Positions 13,862-22,039 are shown, numbered from the stretch's first letter. The stretch: DNA of 33,183 nucleotides from Streptomyces ureilyticus (GCF_011045025.1 NZ_JAAKZX010000100.1:1-33183), one strand, 5' to 3'. Numbers and translations are program-made. The notes: generated from the sequence alone by a model not told the origin.

Positions 13862-15592
13862 ATGCTCGATCACGTCATCAAAGGCGCGACCGTCGTCGAC
13901 GGGACGGGCGCGCCCGCCTATACCGCCGACGTGGGGATACGCGACGGGCGGATCGCCGTCATCGGTACGGTCACCGAGGAGGCTCGTACGTCCGAGGACG
14001 CCTCTGGCCTCGTTCTCGCCCCCGGCTTCGTCGATCCCCACACCCACTATGACGCCCAGCTCTTCTGGGACCCGTACGCGACTCCCTCCCTCAACCACGG
14101 GGTGACGACCGTCGCCGGCGGGAACTGCGGCTTCACGCTCGCGCCCCTGAACCCCTCTCGGCCCGAAGACGCCGACTACACGCGGCGGATGATGTCCAAG
14201 GTGGAGGGGATGTCGTTGGTGGCGCTCGAGGAGGGGGCGCCTTGGAGTTGGCATTCGTTCGGGGAGTATCTCGATGCTCTCGAGGGGCGGATTGCCGTCA
14301 ACGCGGGGTTCATGGTGGGGCATTGTGCGCTGCGGCGGTATGTGATGGGGCCGGATGCCGTGGGCGGGCAGCCTTCCGAGGAGCAACTGGCGGAGATGCT
14401 GCGGCTGTTCCATGAGTCGATGGACGCGGGGGGCTGGGGGCTGTCGACCACCCAGTCCTCCTCGCACTCCGACGGTGACGGGAAACCGGTCGCCTCGCGG
14501 CATGCGAAACCGGCCGAACTGCTGGCCCTGTCCCGTGCCGTCGCCGAACACGAGGGCACGCAGATCGAGGCCATCGTGGCGGGCTGCCTCGATCAGTTCA
14601 GCGATGACGAGATCGATCTCTTCGTGGAGATGAGCGCGTCGGCGGGCCGGCCCCTGAACTGGAATGTTCTGACGATCGACGCATCCGTCCCCGAGCGCGT
14701 ACCGAGGCAACTGGCCGCAAGTGAGCGCGCCCGTAAGGCCGGTGGCCGGATCATCGCGCTGACGATGCCGATCCTCACGCCGATGAACATGTCGCTCGGC
14801 ACCTTCTGCGCCCTCAACCTGATCCCCGGCTGGGGCGAGATCCTCGGCCTGCCGGTGCCCGAGCGGATCGCGAAACTCCGCGACCGGGACGTACGCACCG
14901 AGATGCTGCGCCGCGCGGACAGCAAGGAGGCGGGTGTCTTCCGTCGACTCGCCAACTTCGAGCGGTACGTCATCGGGGACACGTACAGCCCGGAGAACGA
15001 AGGGCTGAGCGGCCGTGTCGTACGGGACATCGCGGCCGAACGCGGCCAGGAACCCTTCGAGTGCATCGTCGAGATCTGCGCCAACGACCAGATGCGTACG
15101 GTCCTTTGGCCCATGCCGCCCGACAACGACCCCGACTCCTGGGCGCTGCGCGCCGAGACCTGGCAGCACGAGGACGTGATGCTGGGCGGGTCCGACGCGG
15201 GGGCGCATCTGGACCGGATGTGCGGGGCGCCGTACACGACGCGGTTCATCGGGGACTGTCTGCGCGGGCGGAAGCTCGCGACGCTGGAGCAGGCCGTGCA
15301 GATGCTCACCGACGATCCCGCCCAGCTCTTCGGCCTGCGGGAACGCGGGCGGATCGCCGAGGGGTGGCATGCCGACCTCGTCCTGTTCGACCCGGAACGC
15401 ATCGACGCCGGTACGGCCACGCTGGTGCACGACCTGCCGGGAGACAGCCCGCGGCTGGACTCCAAGGCGATCGGGATCACGGCGGTCTGGGTGAACGGGG
15501 TCGAGGCGATTCGCGGGGACGAGGTGACCGGGGCGGTGCCGGGGAAGGTGCTGCGGTCGGGCCGGGACACGCGGACGGTGAGCACCAAGTGA
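13862..15592 (+). CDS. D-aminoacylase / N-acyl-D-amino-acid deacylase family amidohydrolase
   Basis: This 576-residue metal-dependent amidohydrolase of the D-aminoacylase class (amidohydrolase_3) starts with a beta-sandwich strand (IKGATVVDGTG). It continues with the metal-binding DPHTHYD (His60 and His62) and the NCGFTLAP segment, whose Cys is the zinc ligand of the family. GHCALRR, GGSDAGAHLDRM (catalytic Asp) and the closing GRIAEGWHADLVLFDP follow. The family normally releases acyl groups from N-acyl-D-amino acids, but close homologues near LLM and SDR genes are also seen with unknown cyclic amide or lactone substrates. A very strong AAGGAGG (13847-13853) sits 8 nt before the ATG. It lies between the second LLM gene and the aldehyde dehydrogenase on the same strand. 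I am confident of the family and not of the substrate. Confidence 0.87.
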   Translation: MLDHVIKGATVVDGTGAPAYTADVGIRDGRIAVIGTVTEEARTSEDASGLVLAPGFVDPHTHYDAQLFWDPYATPSLNHGVTTVAGGNCGFTLAPLNPSRPEDADYTRRMMSKVEGMSLVALEEGAPWSWHSFGEYLDALEGRIAVNAGFMVGHCALRRYVMGPDAVGGQPSEEQLAEMLRLFHESMDAGGWGLSTTQSSSHSDGDGKPVASRHAKPAELLALSRAVAEHEGTQIEAIVAGCLDQFSDDEIDLFVEMSASAGRPLNWNVLTIDASVPERVPRQLAASERARKAGGRIIALTMPILTPMNMSLGTFCALNLIPGWGEILGLPVPERIAKLRDRDVRTEMLRRADSKEAGVFRRLANFERYVIGDTYSPENEGLSGRVVRDIAAERGQEPFECIVEICANDQMRTVLWPMPPDNDPDSWALRAETWQHEDVMLGGSDAGAHLDRMCGAPYTTRFIGDCLRGRKLATLEQAVQMLTDDPAQLFGLRERGRIAEGWHADLVLFDPERIDAGTATLVHDLPGDSPRLDSKAIGITAVWVNGVEAIRGDEVTGAVPGKVLRSGRDTRTVSTK

Positions 15593-15597
15593 CCGTA

Positions 15598-15645
15598 GTG
15601 AGGGCTGCGTTGGGAACCGCGGTGAGCGCTGCGTCGGGTACCGCG
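15598..15645 (+). repeat. Imperfect 24-bp direct tandem repeat
   Basis: Two adjacent 24-bp units (15598-15621 and 15622-15645) match at 21 of 24 positions. Both begin GTGAG and end ACCGCG. They fill most of the gap between the amidohydrolase stop and the aldehyde dehydrogenase start. Role unknown. Confidence 0.8.
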
Positions 15646-15679
15646 GTGATTACGTCGGCGAGACCGAGGTGAGTACGGA

Positions 15680-17137
15680 GTGACGGACGAGCAGCGGCTG
15701 TTCATCGGCGGTTCGTGGGTCGAGCCGGACGGCGGGCACTACGAGGTGGTCGACCCGGCGACCGAGGGGGTCGTCGGGCTGGCGCCGGAGGCCTCGCGGG
15801 ATCAGGTGCTCGCGGCGGCGGCCGCGGCTCGCGAGGCCTTCGGCTCGTGGTCGCGTACGTCCCCCTCGGAGCGTGCGGCGATCCTGGAGCGGGCGGCGGA
15901 CATCATCCAGCGCAACCTCGTCCCGTACGCCGAACTCGCCCAGGCGGAGAGCGGTGCCACGACCGGGACGGCGCGTGGGATGCAGGTGGGGGTGGGCGCG
16001 GCCCGTTTCAGGCGGTACGCGAAAGGCGCGCTGGAGCCGGTCGAGGAGGCGCTGGTCCCGCAGATCAACGAGGCGGGGCCGTTCGGCAAGGCGGCGGTGA
16101 TGGGTGCGTTGGCCGTACGCCAGCCCGTCGGCGTCGTCACCTGCATCACCTCGTACAACAACCCCTGGGCGAACCCGGCCGGCAAGATCGCCCCGGCCCT
16201 GGCGATGGGCAACACGGTGGTGGTGAAGCCCGCGCCCCAGGACCCGCTGTCGGTCTACCGGATGGCGGAGGCGCTGGAGTCGGCGGGCGCCCCGCCGGGT
16301 GTCGTGAACGTCGTGTCGGGCTCGCGGGCGGAGGTCGGTGAGGCGGCGGTGGAGTCGGGTGACGTGGACATGATCAGCTTCACCGGCTCGACGGCGGTCG
16401 GGCAGCGCATCGCGGAAGTGTGCGGGCGGGACATGAAACGCCAGCTGATGGAGCTGGGCGGCAAGGGCGCGGCGATCGTCTTCGACGACGCGGACGTGGC
16501 GTCGGCGGTACGGGGGATCGGGACGACCTTCTCCTTCTACAGCGGGCAGATCTGTACGGCACCGACGCGGGTGCTCGCGCAGCGGGCGGTGTACGACCGC
16601 GTGGTCGACCAACTCGCCGGGTACGCAGGCTACTTGAGGGTCGGCGACCCGCGAGCCGAGGGCACGGTCGTGGGCCCGGTGATCACGGCGGCGCATCGGG
16701 ACAGGGTCGAGTCGTATGTCGAGCTGGGCCGCAAGGAGGGCGCGCGGGTGGTCGCGGGCGGCGAGCGACCGGCGTACGACACCGGCTTCTACGTCGCCCC
16801 CACTCTCCTCGCGGACTGCACGAACGACATGCGGGTGGCGCGGGAGGAGATCTTCGGCCCGGTGGTCGTGGTCATCCCCTTCGACGAGGAGGAAGAGGGC
16901 GTCGCCCTCGCCAACGACTCCGACTACGGCCTGATCGACTACGTCTGGTCAGGGGACGTGGCGCGCGCATTCCGCGTGGCGCGGTCGCTACGGGCGGGCG
17001 GCGTTGGGGTCAACACGGTCGGTCGGAACATGGAGGCCCCGTTCGGGGGCTTCAAGAAGAGCGGGGTGGGGAGGGACGTGGGGTCGTACGCGCTGCATGC
17101 GTACAGCGAGGTGCAGGCGATCGTTTGGCCGGGGTGA
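15680..17137 (+). CDS. NAD(P)-dependent aldehyde dehydrogenase
   Basis: This 485-residue member of the ALDH superfamily oxidises an aldehyde to the acid. The cofactor-binding landmark is SFTGSTAVGQ, the general base is Glu258 in MELGGKG, and the nucleophile is Cys292 in GQICTAPTR. The C-terminal EEIFGPVVVVIPF and MEAPFGGFKKSGVGRD complete the family pattern; all key residues are present. The GTG at 15680 is used, with GAGGTGAG (15666-15673) 6 nt upstream. It is the last gene of the plus-strand block SDR - LLM - amidohydrolase - ALDH, 87 bp after the amidohydrolase, and converges on the MazF-type gene. In such a block it would oxidise an aldehyde released by ring cleavage or monooxygenation, but that is inference. 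Confidence 0.9.
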   Translation: MTDEQRLFIGGSWVEPDGGHYEVVDPATEGVVGLAPEASRDQVLAAAAAAREAFGSWSRTSPSERAAILERAADIIQRNLVPYAELAQAESGATTGTARGMQVGVGAARFRRYAKGALEPVEEALVPQINEAGPFGKAAVMGALAVRQPVGVVTCITSYNNPWANPAGKIAPALAMGNTVVVKPAPQDPLSVYRMAEALESAGAPPGVVNVVSGSRAEVGEAAVESGDVDMISFTGSTAVGQRIAEVCGRDMKRQLMELGGKGAAIVFDDADVASAVRGIGTTFSFYSGQICTAPTRVLAQRAVYDRVVDQLAGYAGYLRVGDPRAEGTVVGPVITAAHRDRVESYVELGRKEGARVVAGGERPAYDTGFYVAPTLLADCTNDMRVAREEIFGPVVVVIPFDEEEEGVALANDSDYGLIDYVWSGDVARAFRVARSLRAGGVGVNTVGRNMEAPFGGFKKSGVGRDVGSYALHAYSEVQAIVWPG

Positions 17138-17161
17138 CGCCGGCTGCGCCACCCGACGGAG

Positions 17162-17461
17162 CTACAGGTCGAAGACGGCTCGGAGTCCGATCTCGACGGC
17201 TTCCATGACGCGTTCGTCCACCGGTCCCAGGTCTTCGGTGAAGCGGGGGGCGGACAACGTGCGGAACTCGCCGAGCACGATGGTGCCTGACGAGGGGGTG
17301 CTGATCGGGATGTCGACGAGCGTCGCCTCGCGCACCTGCTGCGGATAGATCAGTACGCAGGTCGCGGTCTTGTTCTGTGCGTTGAGGGCGTCCGACGAAA
17401 TCACGAGGACGTGGGCGGGGCCTCCGGCGAAGGACAGTTGGTAGACGTGTCCGCGGTTCAC
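17162..17461 (-). CDS. MazF/PemK-family toxin (endoribonuclease type)
   Basis: This 99-residue protein has the PemK/MazF small beta-barrel pattern. It has an N-terminal RGHVYQLSF (family RG-x-[VI]-[WY]) and a central strand pair AHVLVISSDALN. TCVLIYPQQ and IVLGEFRTL come next, then the C-terminal helix DERVMEAVEIGLRAV. Family members cut RNA at short sequences and are held inactive by a small antitoxin. The GTG start lies inside the antitoxin stop (GTGA, 17458-17461), which shows translational coupling. The N-terminal Arg-Gly is present, but the overall match is loose, so activity is not certain. It is convergent with the aldehyde dehydrogenase. Confidence 0.8.
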   Translation of the reverse strand: MNRGHVYQLSFAGGPAHVLVISSDALNAQNKTATCVLIYPQQVREATLVDIPISTPSSGTIVLGEFRTLSAPRFTEDLGPVDERVMEAVEIGLRAVFDL

Positions 17462-17688
17462 CGGCCTGCCACCCGCGCCCAGCGCTCCAGCGTGGTGTCC
17501 TCGCTCTCGGCGGGCTCAGCGGCCGTAGTCACTATTCCGGCCTCGGCTCGCACTCGCGCGGACTTCTCCAACTGCTCGGCGAGCATCTGGCGGCGCAGTA
17601 TCCGGGCGGTGTACGCGGAAGCGTTCCCCTTGGCCTTCACGAAGGCGGCGACGTCATCGGGCAGGCTCATCGTCATGTTGATCGTCAT
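17458..17688 (-). CDS. MazE-like / ribbon-helix-helix antitoxin
   Basis: This 76-residue protein has an N-terminal beta strand and helix (INMTMSLPDDVAAFVKAKG), then NASAYTARILRRQML, typical of a ribbon-helix-helix DNA-binding antitoxin. A C-terminal acidic tail (EPAESEDTTLERWARV) would cover the toxin. It overlaps the toxin gene by 4 nt. The ATG at 17688 has no close Shine-Dalgarno site; AGGAG is 13 nt away. A perfect TATGAT lies 6 nt upstream, so the mRNA may be leaderless. A second in-frame ATG four codons later is possible. Confidence 0.78.
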   Translation of the reverse strand: MTINMTMSLPDDVAAFVKAKGNASAYTARILRRQMLAEQLEKSARVRAEAGIVTTAAEPAESEDTTLERWARVAGR

Positions 17689-17694
17689 GCGGGC

Positions 17695-17700
17695 ATCATA
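17695..17700 (-). promoter_or_regulatory. -10 box TATGAT for a probable leaderless antitoxin-toxin mRNA
   Basis: On the minus strand TATGAT (complement of 17695-17700) ends 6 nt before the antitoxin ATG at 17688. No convincing -35 box is visible 17-18 nt further upstream. The spacing would place transcription start at or next to the A of the ATG. Confidence 0.5.
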
Positions 17701-17765
17701 CTCTCCTCATGCTCAAGGCGTGGCCGCCGTAGGAACGCCCGGCCTGACCGGCTCGGCGGGAGCAA

Positions 17766-18404
17766 CTACTCCTTGCGCCCTGTTGCGGCGACCGTGACCC
17801 CGAGGCCCACCATGGTGAGCCCGCCCACCCCGCCGACCAGGGACAGTCGCCGCGGTGACCGGGCGAACCATCCTCGTGCGGTGGCGGCGACCAGCCCCCA
17901 CACGCTGTCGGACGCCAGCGCGATGACGTTGAAGACCAAGCCGAGCAACAGCATCTGCGCCACGACGTGCCCTTGGGCGCGGTCGACGAACTGTGGCAGT
18001 ACGGCGGCGAAGAACACGATGGTCTTGGGATTGGCGATCCCCGCCACGAACCCCTCCCACAGCGTGCGCAGACCGCCGGCCGTGGCCGCGTCACCGCTGA
18101 ACGCCGCCTGCAACGAACCCCGTTGCCGCCACGCCTTCACCCCCAGGTACACCAGGTAGGCACCACCCGCCAGTTTTAGCGCTGTGAAGACCAGGACGGA
18201 GCGCTCCACGAGGGAACCGATACCCAGCGCTACGGCCACGACGAGCACGTACGCGCCGATCGTGTTCCCCACGACGGTGGTCAGCGCGGCACGGCGCCCC
18301 TGCGCCAGCGCCCGCCCGATCACGAACAGCACGCTGGGACCGGGCACCACGATCAGCAGGAACGACATGGCCGCGAAGGCGAGGAGTCGGTCGGTGGACA
18401 CCAT
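17766..18404 (-). CDS. LysE/RhtB-family amino-acid exporter
   Basis: This is a membrane protein of about 212 residues with the LysE fold of five to six helices. It begins with the family motif LLAFAAMSFLLIVVPGPSVL (PGP in the first helix). It continues with GRRAALTTVVGNTIGAYVL, LKLAGGAYLVYLGVKAWR, the conserved GFVAGIANPKTIVFFAAVLP, and two further hydrophobic helices (MLLLGLVFNVIALASDSVW, GGVGGLTMVGLGVTV). Such proteins export amino acids or related small molecules by proton antiport. I place the start at ATG 18404 because the family begins there. An ATG at 18440 would add 12 unrelated residues but has purines right before it. It is a separate unit on the minus strand. Confidence 0.82.
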   Translation of the reverse strand: MVSTDRLLAFAAMSFLLIVVPGPSVLFVIGRALAQGRRAALTTVVGNTIGAYVLVVAVALGIGSLVERSVLVFTALKLAGGAYLVYLGVKAWRQRGSLQAAFSGDAATAGGLRTLWEGFVAGIANPKTIVFFAAVLPQFVDRAQGHVVAQMLLLGLVFNVIALASDSVWGLVAATARGWFARSPRRLSLVGGVGGLTMVGLGVTVAATGRKE

Positions 18405-18453
18405 GGGGCCATGCAACACAGGGAGGGCATACCAGTGCATCCCCTTTTTCGGA

Positions 18454-18485
18454 GGCGGCCCAGCTCACCCAGTGGCTGGACCGCC
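18454..18485 (-). terminator. Hairpin terminator downstream of the propeller-like gene
   Basis: GGCGGCCCAGC (18454-18464) pairs with GCTGGACCGCC (18475-18485), 10 of 11 positions, around a 10-nt loop. It lies 23 nt beyond the stop of the minus-strand gene ending at 18509. Confidence 0.55.
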
Positions 18486-18508
18486 TCTAGAACACGCGCG
18501 CCGCGGGG

Positions 18509-19645
18509 CTAGGCGTCCAGGCGTTCCGTGTATGCCTCGGTCGGAGGAGTCGGGGTGGGGCTCGTCATGCCCGCCGACCAGAAGCCCGCGGTGCCGGGAA
18601 TGGGCGTCACGTCGTTGAGGTACGGGGCCGTCGCCGTGCCGGCCGGGCCTCGTACGACGGTCCAGGCGTCGCCGTCCCGCCGCAGGTAGGTGCTGCGGGT
18701 CTGGTCCTGGTAGTTCCAGCCCGATATCCATGCGGCGCGGCCCTCGACGTCGGCCGCGATTCCCGTCAACGACCCGACGGTGAAGCCCGGTTGCACCCGC
18801 GTCCAGGCCGTGCCGTCCCAGTGGGCCAGAACGGGGTTGCCGGGGCGGCCCGGTGGTCCGCCGATGCCGGCTTCGGTGCCCACCGCCCAGACGTCGTCCG
18901 GCCCGGCCGGATGCAGATCGCCGATGCTCAGGCGGAGGCCTGTGATCGGCGGTAGGACCGTCCACTCTCCGTTCCAGCGGGCCACGAGCCCGGACCATCC
19001 GTCACCGGTTGTCCGTGCCTGGTCGCCGCTCACCCAGACCTCGTCCGGCGAGCGCACTACGACCCGGTACAGGTTCGCGCTCGCGGCAGGCAGCGGGTCC
19101 AGCCATCGCCACTTCCGCCCGTCCCCCTGCAGCAGGCGGGCGCTGCCGCCGCGGCTGCCGCAGACCCACACCCGCCGGTCGGGGCCGACCGCCACCCCGT
19201 CCATCCGGACGTCCGGCTCGCCCAGGCCCGGGAACGCGGCCTCGCGCCACGTGGTTCCGTCCCAGCTCAGCAGCGGGCTCATGCCCTCGTCGGCAGGCAG
19301 GCCCACACTCCACGCCGCGGTGGCGCTGACAACGGCGACGTCGCTCAACCGCGTGTACGTCAGGTGCGACAGGTCGCTCTTCGACCAGGCGCTGCCGTCC
19401 CAGAGCATGGCCAACCCTCGTCCCTGCGACGGCCCGGCGCGGCCCTCCTCACCCACGGCCCAGGCCAGTTCGGGTCCGGCAGCGGCGATACGGCGCAAGT
19501 GCGCGACCGGGGTACTGCCGGGCGCAGGCACTGCCTGCCAGCCTTGGGTACGGCGCGCCGGCCCGTCGGCCCGGACCGAGCCCGCACCGAGCGTGATCCC
19601 CGAAACCGTGCCGATCGTTCCTGCCACAAATCGTCTGCGTCTCAC
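18509..19645 (-). CDS. Tat-exported protein with WDGxxW propeller-like repeats
   Basis: This is a protein of 378 residues. The GTG at 19645 is preferred over a TTG at 19693, because GGAGGG (complement of 19654-19659) is 8 nt upstream and the product then opens with RRRRFVAGTIGTVSGITLG. That is a twin-arginine-like signal ending near VRA/DGP. The mature part repeats a unit of about 45-55 residues whose last strand reads like LWDGSAWSK, SWDGTTWRE, RWNGEWTVL, HWDGTAWTR or RRDGDAWTV, with DVWAVG or EVWVSG strands between them. At least six copies are visible, which suggests a six- or seven-bladed beta-propeller. No catalytic motif is recognised; it may bind a partner or carbohydrate outside the cell. 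It is monocistronic, bounded by a hairpin. Confidence 0.75.
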   Translation of the reverse strand: MRRRRFVAGTIGTVSGITLGAGSVRADGPARRTQGWQAVPAPGSTPVAHLRRIAAAGPELAWAVGEEGRAGPSQGRGLAMLWDGSAWSKSDLSHLTYTRLSDVAVVSATAAWSVGLPADEGMSPLLSWDGTTWREAAFPGLGEPDVRMDGVAVGPDRRVWVCGSRGGSARLLQGDGRKWRWLDPLPAASANLYRVVVRSPDEVWVSGDQARTTGDGWSGLVARWNGEWTVLPPITGLRLSIGDLHPAGPDDVWAVGTEAGIGGPPGRPGNPVLAHWDGTAWTRVQPGFTVGSLTGIAADVEGRAAWISGWNYQDQTRSTYLRRDGDAWTVVRGPAGTATAPYLNDVTPIPGTAGFWSAGMTSPTPTPPTEAYTERLDA

Positions 19646-19756
19646 TGCTGGGTCCCTCCATGCGGGTAGGAGAGACCACCGTGAAACAGACAAGTCCAGA
19701 GGTCTAGACGCGCACGTGACAAAATCCGGCCCAACTGCCCGAGAAGGGAAGGGAGT

Positions 19757-19900
19757 TCATCCGCGCTTCGGGCTCGTCTTCAGAGTGCGGAGGAGGGCGC
19801 CGAAGGCGGTGGGGGTGGCGGAGAGGATGGCTTGGGTGGGGTCGGCGCTTTCGGTGAGGTGGATGGTTTGGGGGGTGGCGGATATGTGGACGCAGGCTTC
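19757..19900 (-). pseudogene. 3' remnant of a DUF397 gene
   Basis: On the minus strand the last 47 codons read EACVHISATPQTIHL, then TESADPTQAILSATPTAFGAL, ending KTSPKRG-stop. This is the C-terminal half of a DUF397 protein: Cys-Val, then a beta strand, then SxDP, then xPxAFxxLL. The matching N-terminal half (the family's WRKSSYSGxxG part) is missing. To the right of about 19900 the sequence instead belongs, on the other strand, to an ATPase gene. See the fusion finding. Confidence 0.65.
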
Positions 19901-20199
19901 GCCCTGCGCGCAGAGCTGCTCACCAACGCCCACACCCACACCACCGGCCCGTACGCCCTGCGCATCCGCTCCATGGAGCCCGACCGGTTCATGGTCGCCG
20001 TGTGGGACACCGGCCCGAGGGTGCCGGACGCCTTCAAGGAGGGGCCCCCGTAGTCGTACCGCCGGAAGACGGCGAGCACGGGCGCGGGCTGCATCTCGTA
20101 CGGGCGTGTGCGGACTCGTTGGGAGTTTCCGTGCAGCGGGAGTGGGGTGCCTCGAAGGGCGGGAAGCTGCTGTGGGCCGAGTGCGGGGACGCGCGGTGA
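19895..20199 (+). pseudogene. 3' remnant of a HATPase (RsbW-like) gene with a frameshift
   Basis: The plus strand encodes the C-terminal two thirds of a Streptomyces ATP-binding protein of the HATPase_c/anti-sigma type. The N box is AELLTNAHTHT, followed by the G1 box VWDTGP in one frame, which ends at a TAG at 20051. The next part (PPEDGEHGRGLHLVRACAD, G2 box, then WGASKGGKLLWAEC) continues in another frame to a TGA at 20197. The shift falls in the run GGGGCCCCC near 20041-20049. The N-terminal portion before the N box is absent. It is a broken gene unless the frameshift is an assembly error, but the N-terminal loss would remain. Confidence 0.7.
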
Positions 20200-20276
20200 G
20201 CGGGGCGGTGCGGGCCGTGGGCAGTGACGTGCGATGTCCGCCATGGGCGCACGGCGCCATACTGGGAGGTGGAGCC

Positions 20277-20591
20277 ATGCCCGCCCACCAGGAGCAGACC
20301 ATGAGCGCAGAGCGTGAGCACGGCTGGGGAGCGATGCCCCTTCCGGAGATCCGGACCGTGGACGACCTGCGCGGCGCGCTCAGCCGGTACGGATTCCCGG
20401 GCGACCGGGAGCGCTTCGAGGAGGAACTGGCCGCAGCCGTAGGGGCCTCTCCCACGGATGACTTCGAGCGCGCCGCGGCCGTGGTGAGGGCGTACCGTCA
20501 CAGGGTCCGGATCAGGAACTCACCCGAGATCATGGCAGCCCTCGAAGACGCGCGTGCCGGAGGCGGCAGCGGATTGAGCGGGTCCGATTGA
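20277..20591 (+). CDS. Small hypothetical protein, possibly DUF6247-like
   Basis: This 104-residue soluble protein is mostly helical by composition. Segments include LPEIRTVDDLRGALSRYG, DRERFEEELAAAVG and FERAAAVVRAYRHRVRIRNSPEIMAAL. The layout (Pro-rich lead, helix ending in a small loop, long helix with conserved aromatic/basic residues and a final P-E helix) resembles the short Streptomyces DUF6247 proteins, but this is only an impression. The ATG at 20277 has GGGAGG (20264-20269) 7 nt upstream; a second ATG at 20301 is possible. It follows the broken HATPase gene. Function unknown. Confidence 0.6.
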   Translation: MPAHQEQTMSAEREHGWGAMPLPEIRTVDDLRGALSRYGFPGDRERFEEELAAAVGASPTDDFERAAAVVRAYRHRVRIRNSPEIMAALEDARAGGGSGLSGSD

Positions 20592-20704
20592 GTGGGTTCC
20601 GGGAGCCGTCTCGCCCGGCGTGGCCGTGACGGCTTCGCAGACCTACTCAGCGCCCCCGGCGACGGGCCCGGTACGCCTTTCGCTGGCAGGCGGGGCCGGC
20701 GGTA

Positions 20705-21979
20705 CTACTCGGTGCCGACCGTGCGCAGTGTGGCGAGCACCAGTGCCCGGGTGACGGTGACAACTTCGCTGACGCGGACCTGTTCCTGCGGGCTGTGTGC
20801 GAGGAGTACGTCGCCGGGGCCGTACTGCAGCGTGGGGATGCCCGCCCCGGAGTACAGTCGCAGGTCGCTGCCGTAGGGGGCGCCTCGCTCGGACGGTCGT
20901 GGGCCGCCGGTGACGTCTGCGTGCGCGTCGCCGACCAGGGCTGCGAGCGGGTGCCTGGCCGGCAGCCGTCCGCTGGCGAACTGGCCGCCGGGCCACGTCA
21001 CCCTGGCGGGGTGGGAGCGCAGCCACGGGTCGTCCGCGCAGGCTTCGGCCACGGCCGCCTCCAGTTCGGTGCGCGCCTGGGCCGGATCCTCGCCCAGCCG
21101 GACACCCAGTCTTCCCTCGGCCACCAGCAGGTCGGGCACACTGCTGGCCCAGTCGCCGGCCTGGACGGTGCCGACGGACAGCGGGTAGGGGATGGGGCAG
21201 TCGGACATGAGCGGGTCGGCGCCGGTGTTGCGGCCGGCTTCGAGACGGGCGAGCGCACGGTGGATGGGCAGGTAGGCGTCGATGGCGCTCACTCCCGCGT
21301 ACCTGGTGCTGCCGTGGGCGGCCCGGCCGGGCACGTCGATGCGAAAGGTCAGCGCTCCGGCGTTCGCGGTCATGAGCGCACCGCTGGTTGGTTCGGTAAT
21401 GATGCAGGCGTCACCGGTGTGGCCGCGTTCGAGGGTGCCGAACGCCCCGAGCCCTCCGTCCTCCTCGCTGACGACGAAGTGCGCGGACACCCGGCCGCGC
21501 AGCCTTGCGCCCGCCTCCCGTATCGCGGCCAGGGCGGCGAGTATCGCCACCACGCCGGCCTTCATGTCGCACGCTCCTCGGGCGTGCACCACGTCTTTGC
21601 TGACGCGCGGGCGGAACGGGTCGCCCTCCCATTGCGCCGGGTCCCCGGGAGGGACGACGTCGACATGGCCCTGGAGGACCAGGGTCGGCCCGTCGCCCCG
21701 GTGCTGCGTGCCGCCCACCAGGCCCCATGCCTCCGTGCGCGGGGCCTCGCTGCCCGGAAAGCGGGGATGCGCACGCAGCACGGGCAGGTTCATGGACCAC
21801 AGGTCGACATCGAGATCCATCCGCTCCAGTTGCCGGGCCAGGACCTGTTGCAGCTCGGACTCCGCGGCGCTCCCCGTCACGCTGGGAACTGCGAGTAGTT
21901 CCAGCAGAGTCCGGGCGATGACTGCCTCATCCACTGCGGCCAGCGCGGACGCTTCCACATTGCTCACGTTTGCTGTCAT
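20705..21979 (-). CDS. M20-family metallopeptidase/deacylase (ArgE/DapE class)
   Basis: This 424-residue zinc hydrolase has the first metal motif LQGHVDVVPPGD (His and Asp) and the bridging Asp in GACDMKAG. The catalytic and metal Glu pair is in VVSEEDGG, the dimerisation domain carries GRAAHGSTRYAG, and the C-terminal metal His is in LLAHSPQE, so all key residues are present. The class cleaves N-acyl or peptide bonds (acetylornithine, succinyl-diaminopimelate, dipeptides). The specific substrate is not readable, and biosynthetic ArgE/DapE roles are less likely given the divergent Lrp-type regulator. The ATG at 21979 with GGGAG 10 nt upstream is preferred; an ATG at 22006 has no ribosome-binding site. 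An A+T-richer region of about 180 bp separates it from the regulator gene. Confidence 0.85.
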   Translation of the reverse strand: MTANVSNVEASALAAVDEAVIARTLLELLAVPSVTGSAAESELQQVLARQLERMDLDVDLWSMNLPVLRAHPRFPGSEAPRTEAWGLVGGTQHRGDGPTLVLQGHVDVVPPGDPAQWEGDPFRPRVSKDVVHARGACDMKAGVVAILAALAAIREAGARLRGRVSAHFVVSEEDGGLGAFGTLERGHTGDACIITEPTSGALMTANAGALTFRIDVPGRAAHGSTRYAGVSAIDAYLPIHRALARLEAGRNTGADPLMSDCPIPYPLSVGTVQAGDWASSVPDLLVAEGRLGVRLGEDPAQARTELEAAVAEACADDPWLRSHPARVTWPGGQFASGRLPARHPLAALVGDAHADVTGGPRPSERGAPYGSDLRLYSGAGIPTLQYGPGDVLLAHSPQEQVRVSEVVTVTRALVLATLRTVGTE

Positions 21980-22039
21980 CGGAACGCTGCTCCCGGCACC
22001 TGACATCAGGACAAGTCGGAGACTACGGTTATGACAGCA

